A stretch of 64,000 nucleotides of DNA from Amycolatopsis camponoti (lineage in GTDB: Bacteria > Actinomycetota > Actinomycetes > Mycobacteriales > Pseudonocardiaceae): positions 2,678,501 to 2,742,500 of the forward strand of contig NZ_CABVGP010000002.1 in assembly GCF_902497555.1 (NCBI RefSeq), read 5' to 3'. This document shows, in pieces, positions 44,780 through 53,697 of this stretch. Each line of letters starts with the position of its first letter. Position 1 is the stretch's first letter. The position numbers and the translations under genes were made by a program. Under the pieces are notes generated by a model. It did not search any database. It was not told the DNA's origin and saw only the letters and a program-made list of their open reading frames with translations.

Positions 44780-46326
44780 CGGCCTGCCTCGTGGTCGGGG
44801 TGGTGTTCCGGTTCGACCCTCGCACTGTCCGCCGGGTCGCCGGGAGGGCCGGAATGCCTCTGGGCCGAGGACTTTCGGTGCTCGGGCAGCAGGGACACCA
44901 CCGCCCGCCGGATCGACTCCCGCGGTATCCCGGTGGTGGTGAGCGGGTGGGCCTCCGGCCACGGGTCGGCGTCGGCGGCCATCCGGTGTGCGATCTGCGG
45001 GGTGGCATCGGAAAGGTCGGGGTTCCGGGCGGTGATCCGTTGCGCCGCGACCGTCTCCGGCACTTCGCACCGTACGGCGAGCACGGGGCTGCTCGCCCGT
45101 TCGGCGGCGTCGGCGGCGAGCCGGCGGTGCCGGGCGGCCGACCAGGACGCGTCGAGCACGACAGTCTCCCCGAGCGACAGCAGTGCTTCCGCCCGGCAAG
45201 CGAGCTCGGTGTACGTCGTGTCGGTGTGGCGGCTGTCGTACAGGCCCTGCCGGTAGCCTTCGGCGGCTCGGTGGGCGGGCGTCAGCCCGGCGAGCTCCTT
45301 GCGCAGCCGGTCCGACTGCAAGAGGGTGGCACCGAGCCAGTCGGCGAGCCCGCCGGCGACCGTGGACTTGCCGGTACCGGGGGCGCCGCCGACGAGGATC
45401 AGCCGGATCCGGCCGAGCCGCAGGTGCAGCAGCGCGATGTCGGCGTAGGCACGGGCCAGTCCGGCGGCCTCGGTGTCGCCCTGTGCCGAGCGCAGGCAGG
45501 CGACTTTGACCCGCACGAACGCGCGGTAGGCGAGGTAGTGGTGCAGCAGCGCCGGGGGAGCGGGGTCGCCGGAGAACTCGCGGTAGTCGGCGACCAGCTG
45601 CTCGGCCAGTTCGGGGGCGCCGAGCCGCTCGAGGTCCATCGCGAGAAAGGCGACGTCGTCCAGCACGTCGACGTGCCGGAGGTGGTCGTCGAATTCCAGG
45701 CAATCGAGCACGCGCGGGCCGTCGTCGAGGCAGAAGATGTCGTCGGCGAGCAGGTCGCCGTGGCCATCGACGATGTGCCCTTCGGCGATCCGGTGAGCGA
45801 ACAGGGCCTCGCGGCCGGCGAGGAATTCCTCGGCGAGTGCTTCGATCTCGATAGCCGTGGCCGGGTCGAGCACGGTGCCTTGGAAGGGCTGGACCTGCGC
45901 GAAGCTGTCCCGCCACCGGCCCCGGACGGCGTCGCGGGTCTCATCGGCGTCGATCGCGGGGCCGCGTTCGGCACGCGCGTGGAAGGCGGCGAGCTGCCGG
46001 GCGAGCCGCCGGACCGTCGTGTGCAGGGGCGCGCCTCGGCGGACCAGGGTGGAGAGGCGGAGGTCTTCGGGCATCCGGCGCATGACGACGAGGTGGTCGC
46101 ACACCGAGCCGTCCGGCCCGGTGACGTCGGAGACGCCGAGGTAGACGTCCGGCGCCAGCCGCCGGTTCAGCTCGACCTCCCGGTGGCACACCCGTTCGCG
46201 GGTCTCGCGCGCGGAGAAGTCGAGGAAGCCGAGGTCGACCGGCTTCTTGAGCTTGTAGGCGAGGTCTCCGAGCAGGAAGACGACGCCGATGTGGGTCTCG
46301 TGCACAGTGGCCCAGGGTGCGTCCAT
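44776..46326 (-). CDS. Rv2004c-like fusion of phosphotransferase and P-loop ATPase domains
   Basis: This 516-residue protein has an N-terminal APH-like kinase domain (VFLLGDLAYKLKKPVDLGFL, catalytic loop HIVDGHGDLLADDIFCLDDG, then LEFDDHLRHVDVLDDVAFLA). A C-terminal P-loop kinase domain follows with Walker A LILVGGAPGTGKSTVAGGLA and LLQSDRLRKELAG. The same fusion occurs in M. tuberculosis Rv2004c, a DosR-regulon gene. Each half looks catalytically complete, but the phosphorylated substrate is unknown. It leads an operon with the Acg-like and SHOCT genes; the divergent region upstream carries a good DevR-like box. Confidence 0.88.
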   Translation of the reverse strand: MDAPWATVHETHIGVVFLLGDLAYKLKKPVDLGFLDFSARETRERVCHREVELNRRLAPDVYLGVSDVTGPDGSVCDHLVVMRRMPEDLRLSTLVRRGAPLHTTVRRLARQLAAFHARAERGPAIDADETRDAVRGRWRDSFAQVQPFQGTVLDPATAIEIEALAEEFLAGREALFAHRIAEGHIVDGHGDLLADDIFCLDDGPRVLDCLEFDDHLRHVDVLDDVAFLAMDLERLGAPELAEQLVADYREFSGDPAPPALLHHYLAYRAFVRVKVACLRSAQGDTEAAGLARAYADIALLHLRLGRIRLILVGGAPGTGKSTVAGGLADWLGATLLQSDRLRKELAGLTPAHRAAEGYRQGLYDSRHTDTTYTELACRAEALLSLGETVVLDASWSAARHRRLAADAAERASSPVLAVRCEVPETVAAQRITARNPDLSDATPQIAHRMAADADPWPEAHPLTTTGIPRESIRRAVVSLLPEHRKSSAQRHSGPPGDPADSARVEPEHHPDHEAGR

Positions 46327-46402
46327 GCTCCCAGGATCTGCGTACGGCGGAGCACGGTGAAGGGCGTTAGGACCCCGGTCGAGCGCCGGAAGTCCCCGGT
46401 CG

Positions 46403-46416
46403 GGGACGAAAGTCAC
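46403..46416. promoter_or_regulatory. DevR/DosR-like box between Rv2004c-like and ABC genes
   Basis: GGGAC-GAAA-GTCAC has one mismatch. It lies 77 bp upstream of the gene starting at 46326 and 76 bp upstream of the gene at 46492, exactly central between them. A poorer copy (GGGCG-TTAG-GACCC) is at 46363-46376. Confidence 0.7.
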
Positions 46417-46491
46417 CGCGAGACGGGACCGCGGGCACCTGTCCCGGCTACCCGGAGCACTCACCATGGACCGGGACGGAAGGAGCACGTC

Positions 46492-47217
46492 GTGGACGAA
46501 CCGGCGATCGTGGTCGAGGACCTGCGGGTCCGCCGTGGCGGGCACGAGGTCCTGCGCGGGATCGGGTGCACGATCCCGCGGGGAACGGTGACCGGTCTGC
46601 TCGGGCCCAACGGCTGTGGCAAGAGCACGCTGATGCGCTCGATCGTCGGTGTGCAGATCGTCGAGTCGGGTTCCGTGACCGTGCTGCGCCGCCCCGCCGG
46701 AAGCCCGGAGCTGCGCCGACGGATCGGCTACGCAACGCAGGAACCGGCGATCTACGGCGATCTCACGGTGACCGAGACCTTGCGCTACTTCGCTTCCGTG
46801 CTCGGGACCCGTCCGTCCGATGTGGACCGCGTGATCGCGGAGACCGGCCTGGAGGCCTCGGCCGGTACGCTCGTCGGCCGGTTGTCCGGCGGCCAGCGCG
46901 GCCGGGCCAACCTGGCCGTCGCGCTGCTCGGCACCCCCGAACTGCTGGTGCTCGACGAGCCGACCGTCGGGTCCGACCCGGAGCTGCGCGACGAGCTCTG
47001 GCAGCTGTTCCACGGCCTGGCCGCGGCCGGAGTCACCCTGCTGATCTCGAGCCACGTCATGGACGAGGCCGCCCGGTGCGACGAGCTTCTCCTGCTGCAC
47101 CAAGGCAAACTGCTCGCTCAGGACACTCCGGACGGGCTGCGGGCGCGGACCGGCGCGGATGACCTCGAGCAGGCATTCCTGCGGCTGATCAAGGGCCGGG
47201 AAGGAGCGACGCGATGA
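46492..47217 (+). CDS. ABC exporter ATP-binding protein
   Basis: This 241-residue ATPase has Walker A GLLGPNGCGKSTLMRSIVG, signature LSGGQRGRANLAVALL, Walker B ELLVLDEPTVGSDPEL and switch ISSHVMDEAARCDELL. It starts at GTG 46492 behind AAGGAGCACG. It overlaps the permease gene by four bases (ATGA), forming a two-component ABC-2 exporter. Confidence 0.93.
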   Translation: MDEPAIVVEDLRVRRGGHEVLRGIGCTIPRGTVTGLLGPNGCGKSTLMRSIVGVQIVESGSVTVLRRPAGSPELRRRIGYATQEPAIYGDLTVTETLRYFASVLGTRPSDVDRVIAETGLEASAGTLVGRLSGGQRGRANLAVALLGTPELLVLDEPTVGSDPELRDELWQLFHGLAAAGVTLLISSHVMDEAARCDELLLLHQGKLLAQDTPDGLRARTGADDLEQAFLRLIKGREGATR

Positions 47218-47948
47218 GTGCCGCGATCACGTTCGCCACCACCCGCCGGATCCTCACCCAGCTGCGGCACGACCCGCGCACGGTCGCGCTCATGATCGGC
47301 GTGCCGAGCCTGCTGATGATCCTGCTGCGGTACGTCCTGAACTCCGAGCAGCGGTTCAGCGGGATCGCCCCGGCGCTGCTGGGGATCTTCCCGTTCACGA
47401 TCATGTTCCTGCTCACCTCCGTCACCACCCTGCGCGAACGCACCACCGGGACACTCGAGCGCCTGATGACGATGCCGATCGGCAAATTCGACCTGCTCCT
47501 CGGCTACGCGCTGGCGTTCGGCCTGCTCGCCACCCTGCAGGTGGTCGTCGCCGCGGGGATCTCCCTGACCTGGCTCGGCCTGGAGATCGCCGGCTCGGTC
47601 TGGGTGCTGCTGCTCATCGTGGTGCTGGACGCGCTGCTCGGGACCGCGCTCGGGCTGTTCGTCAGCGCGTTCGCCCGCACCGAGTTCCAGGCGATCCAGT
47701 TCCTGCCGGTATTCGTGCTGCCGCAGTTCCTGCTGTGCGGCCTGTTCGTCCCGCGCGATGAGATGGGCTGGCTGCTCAACGCGGTGTCGGACGCGCTGCC
47801 GCTGTCCTACGCGGTGGACGCCCTCACCCACGTGACCCGCTCGGACACGATCGACGGCACGCTGGTCCGCAACGTGGCGATCATCGCCGGCTGCGCGGTC
47901 CTCGCCCTGCTGCTGGGCGCGGCCACCCTCCGGCGGCGAACCCCTTGA
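47214..47948 (+). CDS. ABC-2 type exporter permease
   Basis: This 244-residue protein has six hydrophobic helices and the ABC-2 signature LTSVTTLRERTTGTLERLMT, with LPQFLLCGLFVPRDEMGWLL near the C-terminus. It is a typical partner for the ATPase encoded just before it. Its stop overlaps a TTG start of the following MFS gene, so the exporter and the MFS protein were coupled. Confidence 0.93.
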   Translation: MSAAITFATTRRILTQLRHDPRTVALMIGVPSLLMILLRYVLNSEQRFSGIAPALLGIFPFTIMFLLTSVTTLRERTTGTLERLMTMPIGKFDLLLGYALAFGLLATLQVVVAAGISLTWLGLEIAGSVWVLLLIVVLDALLGTALGLFVSAFARTEFQAIQFLPVFVLPQFLLCGLFVPRDEMGWLLNAVSDALPLSYAVDALTHVTRSDTIDGTLVRNVAIIAGCAVLALLLGAATLRRRTP

Positions 47949-49410
47949 GACCGTCTGCCGTACCGGGTGTCCTGCGGATCCGACCGTTCCGCCGGTTGTG
48001 GCTCGTCCTCGCGGTCTCCTCCGTCGGGGACTGGCTCGGCCTGCTCGCCACGTCGGCCTTCGCCGCGGGGCGTTTCGACGATCCGGTCGCCCAGGGCGCG
48101 GCCTTCGCGGTGTCATCGCGGTGCGCCTGCTGCCCGCCCTGGTGCTCGGTCCGCTGGCGGGAGTGCTGGCCGACCGGTTCGACCGCCGCCACACCATGAT
48201 CGGCTGCGATCTCCTGCGGTTCGCGCTGTTCGCGTCCATCCCGGCGGTCGGGTTGGTCGTGGCCGACCGCGGTGCCGTCGTCGGCTGGGCCGCGGTCACG
48301 ACCTTCCTGATCGAGGCCCTCGCCATGGTGTGGTCGCCGGCCCGCGACGCCGCGATCCCCACGCTGGTCCCGCGCGAGCAGCTGGAGGCGGCCAACCGGC
48401 TGTCCCTGGCGACCACATACGGCGTGACGCCGGTCGTGGCGGCCCTGGCCATGGCGGGGCTGCACGGGCTGGCGCACCTCGTCTTCGCCGGTCCGGCACC
48501 GGCGTGGGGCGATCCGGTCACGGCCGCGCTCTTCCTGAGCGCCGTGACGTTCCTGGTCAACGCGGCTGTGCTCGCGATGGGCATCCGCGAGCTGAGCGGC
48601 CGGGGCCGGGTCCGGGCCCACCCGGGTATCCGGCGTGAACTGGGCGAGGCGTGGGGATACATCCGCCGGACGCCGTCGGTGCGCGGCGTGGTCGCCGGGA
48701 TCCTGGTCGCGTTCGCCGGAGCCGGAGCCGGCGTCGTGATCGGTGCGGTGCAGCGGTACTCGCAGGTCGTCGGGGGTGGGGACGTCGTCTTCGCGCTCCT
48801 GTTCGCGGCGTTGTTCGCCGGGATGGCGCTCGGCGTGGTAGGTGGTCCGGCGCTCGTGCACGCATTCTCGCGCCGTCGCTGGTTCGCGTTGTCCATCGCC
48901 CTCGCCGGGATCTCCGTGGCAGTGCCGGCCTTGGCGCCCGGCCTCGGCACGGCCGCGGCGGCTTGCGTGGGCACCGGTGCCGGCGCGGGCATGGCGTTCC
49001 TCGTCGGCTGGACGCTGCTGGGCGGCGAGGTCGGCGACGAGCTGCGCGGCCGGGTGTTCGGCTTCGTGGAGGCGGGCGGGCGGGTCGCCCTGCTGACGAC
49101 GATCGCCGTCGCGAGCGTGCTCGTCGGTCTCGGTGAAGTCCCGCCGGGAATCCCGGCGGCCCGCGTGGTGCTGTTCGCCGCCGGGGTGGCGGTCCTCGCG
49201 GCCGGCCTGGTCGGGTTGCGGCGGATCGACGACCTCCCGGGCGTCCCGGTGCTGCCGGACCTGTTCCGGGCCGTGCGACGCCCCGGTGACGAAAGTCCCT
49301 CCGATCGGGGTCGAACGACGCCATCCCGCCGCGGCCGCGGATCGTACGGTCGGGATGTGGGGGAGGCGGTCCGACCGGGCCGGTGCACGTTCCGAGGCGA
49401 TGGAGGGTGA
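47945..49410 (+). pseudogene. MFS transporter gene with a frameshift near its 5' end
   Basis: The first 55 codons from the TTG at 47945 encode LRIRPFRRLWLVLAVSSVGD and WLGLLATSAFAAGRFDDPVA followed by QGAAFAV. At about 48108-48113 the frame changes, and homology continues as GVIAVRLLPALVLGPLAGVL with ADRFDRRHTMIGCDLLR. The remaining about 430 codons give ten or more helices of a major facilitator permease. A single missing or extra base separates the two parts. Either the gene is freshly broken or the base is a sequence error. The C-terminal about 50 residues are basic and overlie a DevR-like box for the next gene. Confidence 0.78.
49286..49299. promoter_or_regulatory. DevR/DosR-like box inside the 3' end of the MFS gene
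   Basis: GTGAC-GAAA-GTCCC differs from the palindrome at one base. It is 108 bp upstream of the gene at 49407, inside the reading frame of the preceding gene's basic tail. Confidence 0.6.
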
Positions 49411-49868
49411 TTCCCCTGCTGACCGGTATCGACCGTGAATACGGGCTGCTGTGCGGGCTGACCGGCTACCTGGCCGCGGTGGGCGCCGCGGTCGGCGTCG
49501 GCGACGAGTCCTGCACCGTGGACCTCGGCACCCCCGTGTCGGGTTACGTCGCCCTGGACGTGCGGCTGGCCCGCCACCCGGGCCGGGACATGGCCCTGCT
49601 GTGGGACGAGCACCACGGGTGGGCGTTCGCCATGGAGACCCATTCCGGCGAGGACCTGCTGGTGCTCGCCTACCTCGGCGGCGACCTCGTGCCGGTGCCG
49701 TCCCGCGTCTCCCGGTTCGTGGCCGGCCTCCGCTCCACGGGCGGCCCGGTCGCGGCGCCCGTTCCGCCGGACCTGCGCGGCGACCCCGGCGAACTGGTGG
49801 CCCGGTTGCTGCGCTATCGCCGCGACGAGTGGGCGGCGGGCGGCCCGTTCCTGCGCCGGGCGGGTTGA
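49407..49868 (+). CDS. Hypothetical protein, possibly DUF6292-like
   Basis: This 153-residue protein begins LLTGIDREYGLLCGLTGYLA and contains VDLGTPVSGYVALDVRLARH, LLWDEHHGWAFAMETHSGED and VLAYLGGDLVPVPSRVSRFV. It may belong to the actinobacterial DUF6292 family, but I am not certain. The GTG at 49407 was chosen because it has a GAGG site nine bases upstream and forms a GTGA overlap with the MFS stop. No function can be assigned. A DevR-like box lies about 108 bp upstream. Confidence 0.65.
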   Translation: MIPLLTGIDREYGLLCGLTGYLAAVGAAVGVGDESCTVDLGTPVSGYVALDVRLARHPGRDMALLWDEHHGWAFAMETHSGEDLLVLAYLGGDLVPVPSRVSRFVAGLRSTGGPVAAPVPPDLRGDPGELVARLLRYRRDEWAAGGPFLRRAG

Positions 49869-49873
49869 TCCGG

Positions 49874-50011
49874 ATGTCCACTGTGGAGGGAAGGTCCTGG
49901 ACGGCCGCCGAGAGCGACGTGCTGGTCCGGTCGATGACGCGCGCGCCGTCGGTGCACAACATCCAGCCGTGGCTACTGGAGATCGAGCCGGACGAACTGC
50001 GGGTGCGCGCC
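49874..50011 (+). pseudogene. Truncated N-terminus of an Acg-like nitroreductase gene
   Basis: The 46 codons from ATG 49874 encode SDVLVRSMTRAPSVHNIQPW followed by LLEIEPDELRVR, the FMN-binding opening of Acg-type proteins. After that the frame reads Arg/Gly-rich noise and no later family motif appears in any frame. The gene therefore lost about 85 percent of its length. Confidence 0.8.
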
Positions 50012-50347
50012 CCTCGTCGAGGAAGGTCCGGCGGTAACCGTCGGGTGCGGCGATCTCCACCGCCCGGGCGGTGGAGATCCCGAGCCGCCGAGCCGTGTGG
50101 TGCGGCGGGCTGGGGGCCCGGTGAGTGCAGGCCGCCCTGCCGACGACGCACATCGTCTGCCACCTGACCGCGCTGCGCCGGGCCCAGCCGCTCGTGCACG
50201 TCGGCCGGCGTTCGACCTCAGTGAGGTGGCCGACGAGACGCCGCCCGACGTGAGCTCGACTCCTGATCCGGCCGTGCGGCCCCTGTTGATCAGCGGGGAA
50301 GCCGGCGCCTTCCCTGCGCAAAGTCGTGGTGATCCTCGAGCGCGCCC
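50012..50347. other. Non-coding stretch between relics
   Basis: No protein family, hairpin or motif could be supported here. Frames on both strands are short or Arg/Pro-rich. It probably consists of decayed sequence from the truncated Acg gene and its former neighbours. Confidence 0.45.
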
Positions 50348-50957
50348 TCACGGGTCGCGGATGCCTCGGGGGCGCCCTGGTGATCTCCGTGTCAAAGGCC
50401 GACGGGGCTCGCGGGTGCCGGTGTTCCGGTGGGCTCCGTCGGGGCAGGGGCGCCGGGCTCGTCGCCGCCGGTGTCGAGGCGTGTCGTCGAGTCCCCACGC
50501 GGCGCCGGTTCCGCCGCCGATCAGGATCGCGAGGACGAGGTGGTGCGGGATGGCGAGCAGCCACCACTTGACCAGCACCAGCCCGCGGGAGAGCCGTTCG
50601 GGGTGGCCGGGTAGCCGGGTTCTTCGCGGAGGCTGAACGGCGGGTAGCGGTCGGTGCCGAGGACGCCGTAGCCGTAGTAGGCCACCCGCCAGCTCCACCG
50701 CAGAACCCCGACGTTGAAGTCGAAGATCTTCCGCGGGTACCGAGCGGAGACCAGGATCGCGAAGAACGCTCCGACGCCGAGCACCCAGAACGCGGCCCAG
50801 AGCGCGATGAGCACCAGCACGTGCGGGACGAGCAGCAGCCACTTCACCAGCCAGAGCCCGCGAGACAGCGGGTCGTCCAGCGCTGCCCGGACGCGTACGG
50901 GTAGGTCCGGTCCGGCGTACCGGGATGTCGGGGATCCGGACGGATCGGTTCGGTCAT
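50348..50957 (-). pseudogene. DUF4389 membrane-protein gene with frameshifts
   Basis: The core reads [40 protein letters not shown] and [20 protein letters not shown] followed by [20 protein letters not shown], the first DUF4389 repeat. The second repeat continues in another frame as [20 protein letters not shown]. The ATG at 50957 (MTEPIRPDP) is also out of frame with the core, so at least two frameshifts are present. Members are multi-helix membrane proteins of unknown function. It is divergent from a TetR gene. Confidence 0.75.
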
Positions 50958-50977
50958 GGCCTGCCCCAATTCTGTAC

Positions 50978-51577
50978 GTGGACAAAAGGGGTCGCCCAGG
51001 CCCCCGGCGGACTCTGGGTGAGCGGGCCATCCTCGACGCGGCAGTGGCCGTGCTCGCCGGACGCGGTGCGGACGCGGTCACGATCCGGGGGATCGCGGCC
51101 CGGGTCGGTGTCGCGCCCAACGCGGTGTACACCTATTTCCCGGACAAGGCGGCGGTGGTGCGGGGTCTGGCGGAGCACCTGCTCGGCCGCGTCGACCACG
51201 ATCGGTTCACCGATCCCTCGCAGCCGCGGCGGGAGCTCGTCCGGGCTCTCGCGCTCGAACTGCGGACGAAGTTGCCGGCCCACCCCGGTTCGGTGCACCT
51301 CATGCTCGGCCACCCGCCCGACGGCCCCCACACGTGGGCCGTGCGCGAAACCCTGCTGGCCGTCCTGGCCGACGCCGGCCTGGGGCCGGGGGACGCCGCC
51401 GATGCGTCCCACCTGATCGACGTGCACATCCTCGGCTCGGTCGCGGTCGAAGCGGCCGCGGGACCGGAGGGGTCGGCCGTCGCGGCGGCCCGGTTTCGCT
51501 GGGGCCTCGAGCAGTTGCTCGACGGACTCGCCGCATACGCCGTGCCCGCCGGCGTCGAACGGCCCGCCCCGCGCTGA
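50978..51577 (+). CDS. TetR-family transcriptional regulator
   Basis: This 199-residue repressor-type protein has an N-terminal Tet[24 protein letters not shown] followed by [21 protein letters not shown] helical ligand domain follows, in which [20 protein letters not shown] and [15 protein letters not shown] are visible. The GTG at 50978 was chosen because [15 protein letters not shown] gives the expected short basic lead. It lies 20 bp from the start of the decayed DUF4389 gene, its probable former target. It converges on the radical SAM gene. Confidence 0.85.
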   Translation: MDKRGRPGPRRTLGERAILDAAVAVLAGRGADAVTIRGIAARVGVAPNAVYTYFPDKAAVVRGLAEHLLGRVDHDRFTDPSQPRRELVRALALELRTKLPAHPGSVHLMLGHPPDGPHTWAVRETLLAVLADAGLGPGDAADASHLIDVHILGSVAVEAAAGPEGSAVAAARFRWGLEQLLDGLAAYAVPAGVERPAPR

Positions 51578-51589
51578 GCGACGGTGTGG

Positions 51590-53134
51590 TCATCGCTGCC
51601 CGGTTTTCCCGAGCCGGTGGGGCGGGGGTTCGGCCGGTGAGAGGTCGGGCGTCCGATCGGTGGGGGTGAGCAGTTCGGCGTAGCGGCCCAGCATGCGTTC
51701 GTTGACGCGGCGGTAGAACTCCGGGAGGGTGGCGGTCCGGCCTTCGTGGAAGGCCAGGAACTGCGGATCGGATCGCAGCATTCCCAGGATGCGCCGGAAA
51801 CTCGCGATGTCGGAGCGGAAGCCCGCGGTGCGCGCCCGGTGGACGTAGCCGATGACGCGGTTGGACGTGGTCCGCAGGCGCCGTCGCAGCATCGCGGGGG
51901 ACGCGGCGTGCGTGTAGAGCTCGATGAGCTTTCCGTAGTAGGTGATCGGGTCGTAGTGCTTGATCGTCGTCACCAGGTAGGGCGCGTAGTAGAAGTTGAA
52001 CGGCATGGTGGCCAGGATCCGGCCGGTGGCGGTGAGTTCGTCGTGCAGCGGGGTGCCGCCGAAGGGCACCGGGATGTTGATCGTCGGATAGGCGAACGGG
52101 GCCAGGTCCATGAACCGCTTGGTCAGCTCGACGGGTTCGTCGCCCTGGTCGGTGTCGAGCCCGAACATGAAATTTGCTTGCAGGTACGGCACGTTCTCGG
52201 CCAATTGCGCGAAGTGCGCGGCGACGCGTTCGACCTTCGCGGTCCCGCCGGTCCGGCCGACACCGGCTTTGTTCGAGTAGTCGGTCCAGGATTCGACGCC
52301 CGGCGCCACCATGGCGCAGTTCGTTTCCTTCAGCCGCCGGGGCCGGTCGCCGCGCAGCACCGTGAGCGAGCTTTCGATGATGTAGGGCGGCCGTTCGCCG
52401 GGAGGCTGGGCTTCCAGAGTTTCGAAGACCTGGTCGAACTTCACGGCGAAGTTGGGGTCGTGGAACACGATCAGCCGGTTCGGCAGGTGCCGGGCCAGGT
52501 ACCGCAGGTCGGCCTCGAGCCGGTCGGCCGGGAGCGGGCGGTAGGTGCTGTTCCAGTCGATGCAGAAGTCGCACCGGTACGGGCACCCCATGCTGGCGAG
52601 CATGGGCACCGCCGACAGCAGCAGCGGTTTGCGTCCCCAGAAGAAGGCCGACGCGCGTATTTCGGGCATCCGTTCTTCGACGGTCGGCACGTCGTCGAAC
52701 GGGCGGCCGGCCGAGATGACGGTGCCCGGGTCGAACTGCCCGGACAGGATGTCGGCGACCAGCTCCGGGTCGCATTCGCGGACGACCAGGTCGAAGAACC
52801 GCAGGCAGTCCACCGGGAACGCCTTGGCGTGCGGGCCGCCGATCACCGTGCGGACACCGGCCCGGCGGTAGAGCTTCGCCAGCGCGTAGGCGAGGTGGCT
52901 GACCTGCGTGTAGCAGGAGATGAACACCACGTCCAGGTCGGTGGGCAGCAGGCGGTGCGGCCGGCCGCGGCCGTAGTAGGTGGCGTAGAAGGTTTCGTGC
53001 CCTTGCTTGCGGCACCAGACCGAGATGGCCTGCGGGGTGATGCTCGCGTACTGCTTGGTGATGAACAGCTGGTAGGCGAAGTCCACCGGGCGCCGCGCAG
53101 GTGGACCGAGAAGATCGAGGATTCCGACTCGCAC
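51590..53134 (-). CDS. Cobalamin-binding-type radical SAM protein
   Basis: This 514-residue protein has an N-terminal B12-binding-like Rossmann domain (VVFISCYTQVSHLAYALAKL, AGVRTVIGGPHAKAFPVD). A radical SAM barrel follows with the cluster motif GCPYRCDFC (Cys184, Cys188, Cys191). Later motifs NCAMVAPGVESWTDYSNKAG and FMFGLDTDQGDEPVELTKRF are typical of class-B-like radical SAM enzymes. The usual DxHxxG cobalamin ligand is not seen, so B12 may be bound base-off without His or not at all. The GTG at 53134 follows GAGAGGA. No neighbouring gene reveals its substrate. Confidence 0.85.
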   Translation of the reverse strand: MRVGILDLLGPPARRPVDFAYQLFITKQYASITPQAISVWCRKQGHETFYATYYGRGRPHRLLPTDLDVVFISCYTQVSHLAYALAKLYRRAGVRTVIGGPHAKAFPVDCLRFFDLVVRECDPELVADILSGQFDPGTVISAGRPFDDVPTVEERMPEIRASAFFWGRKPLLLSAVPMLASMGCPYRCDFCIDWNSTYRPLPADRLEADLRYLARHLPNRLIVFHDPNFAVKFDQVFETLEAQPPGERPPYIIESSLTVLRGDRPRRLKETNCAMVAPGVESWTDYSNKAGVGRTGGTAKVERVAAHFAQLAENVPYLQANFMFGLDTDQGDEPVELTKRFMDLAPFAYPTINIPVPFGGTPLHDELTATGRILATMPFNFYYAPYLVTTIKHYDPITYYGKLIELYTHAASPAMLRRRLRTTSNRVIGYVHRARTAGFRSDIASFRRILGMLRSDPQFLAFHEGRTATLPEFYRRVNERMLGRYAELLTPTDRTPDLSPAEPPPHRLGKTGQR

Positions 53135-53415
53135 CGCGTGGTCCTCTCGGAAAGCCGGCCGGGCCGGCCGGAACACGATCAGCGAGGAGCTGAGGGCGGC
53201 GTTACCGGGGACTGGGGCGAACGCGGCGATCAGTGCTGACTATACGCCCGAACCGGCTTCGAACCAGCCGCCGCTGAGGAGATCGGCGCAGCCTTGGGTC
53301 GCGCGGAAGAAAGCCCTGCCGGGCGTTGCTTGTCCGTCGCGTCTTCTCGGCGCGTAGGCTGACCGCAAGTGCCCCGGACCCCGGTGCGACGACCAGTCGA
53401 CCCGAGGGGCCTGTC

Positions 53416-53697
53416 ATGGCACGCGTCGATCTTGCCCGTCAAGGCCTGCCCACCCGGCTGCCCGCCCGGTGCCACCGGCTCTTCGGGCTCGGCCTGGCGG
53501 GGCTGACGAAGCTCGCAGCGCGCCTGTCCGACGACTCCGGGGCCGGGCACGTCGCGCGCGGCCGCGTCCTGCACGACCGGCTGGTCGGTGTCGCCGGGCA
53601 CGAGGGCGTCCGCCGGTTCGTCGCCGGTGTCCTGGCGGGGAACGCGGTCGCCGGACGGGCCTTCGCCGTGCGCTCCCGGAACGGTGAGCCGCGATGA
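53416..53697 (+). CDS. Small hypothetical protein preceding the second P-type ATPase
   Basis: This 93-residue product begins [20 protein letters not shown] and is rich in Arg, Ala and Gly, with [20 protein letters not shown] as a possible amphipathic helix. I do not recognise a family. It overlaps the ATPase start codon by four bases (ATGA), which supports it being translated. The GAGGGG upstream of ATG 53416 is an acceptable ribosome site. Confidence 0.6.
   Translation: MARVDLARQGLPTRLPARCHRLFGLGLAGLTKLAARLSDDSGAGHVARGRVLHDRLVGVAGHEGVRRFVAGVLAGNAVAGRAFAVRSRNGEPR

Noticed and set aside
44764..46491. N-terminal extension of the ABC ATPase at 46492
   Set aside because: The upstream frame is antisense to the Rv2004c-like and Acg-like genes; the GTG at 46492 has a strong ribosome site.
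53135..53176. Alternative ATG start of the radical SAM gene at 53176
   Set aside because: The extra 14 residues are unlike the family and the GTG at 53134 has a better ribosome site, though the longer form is not excluded.
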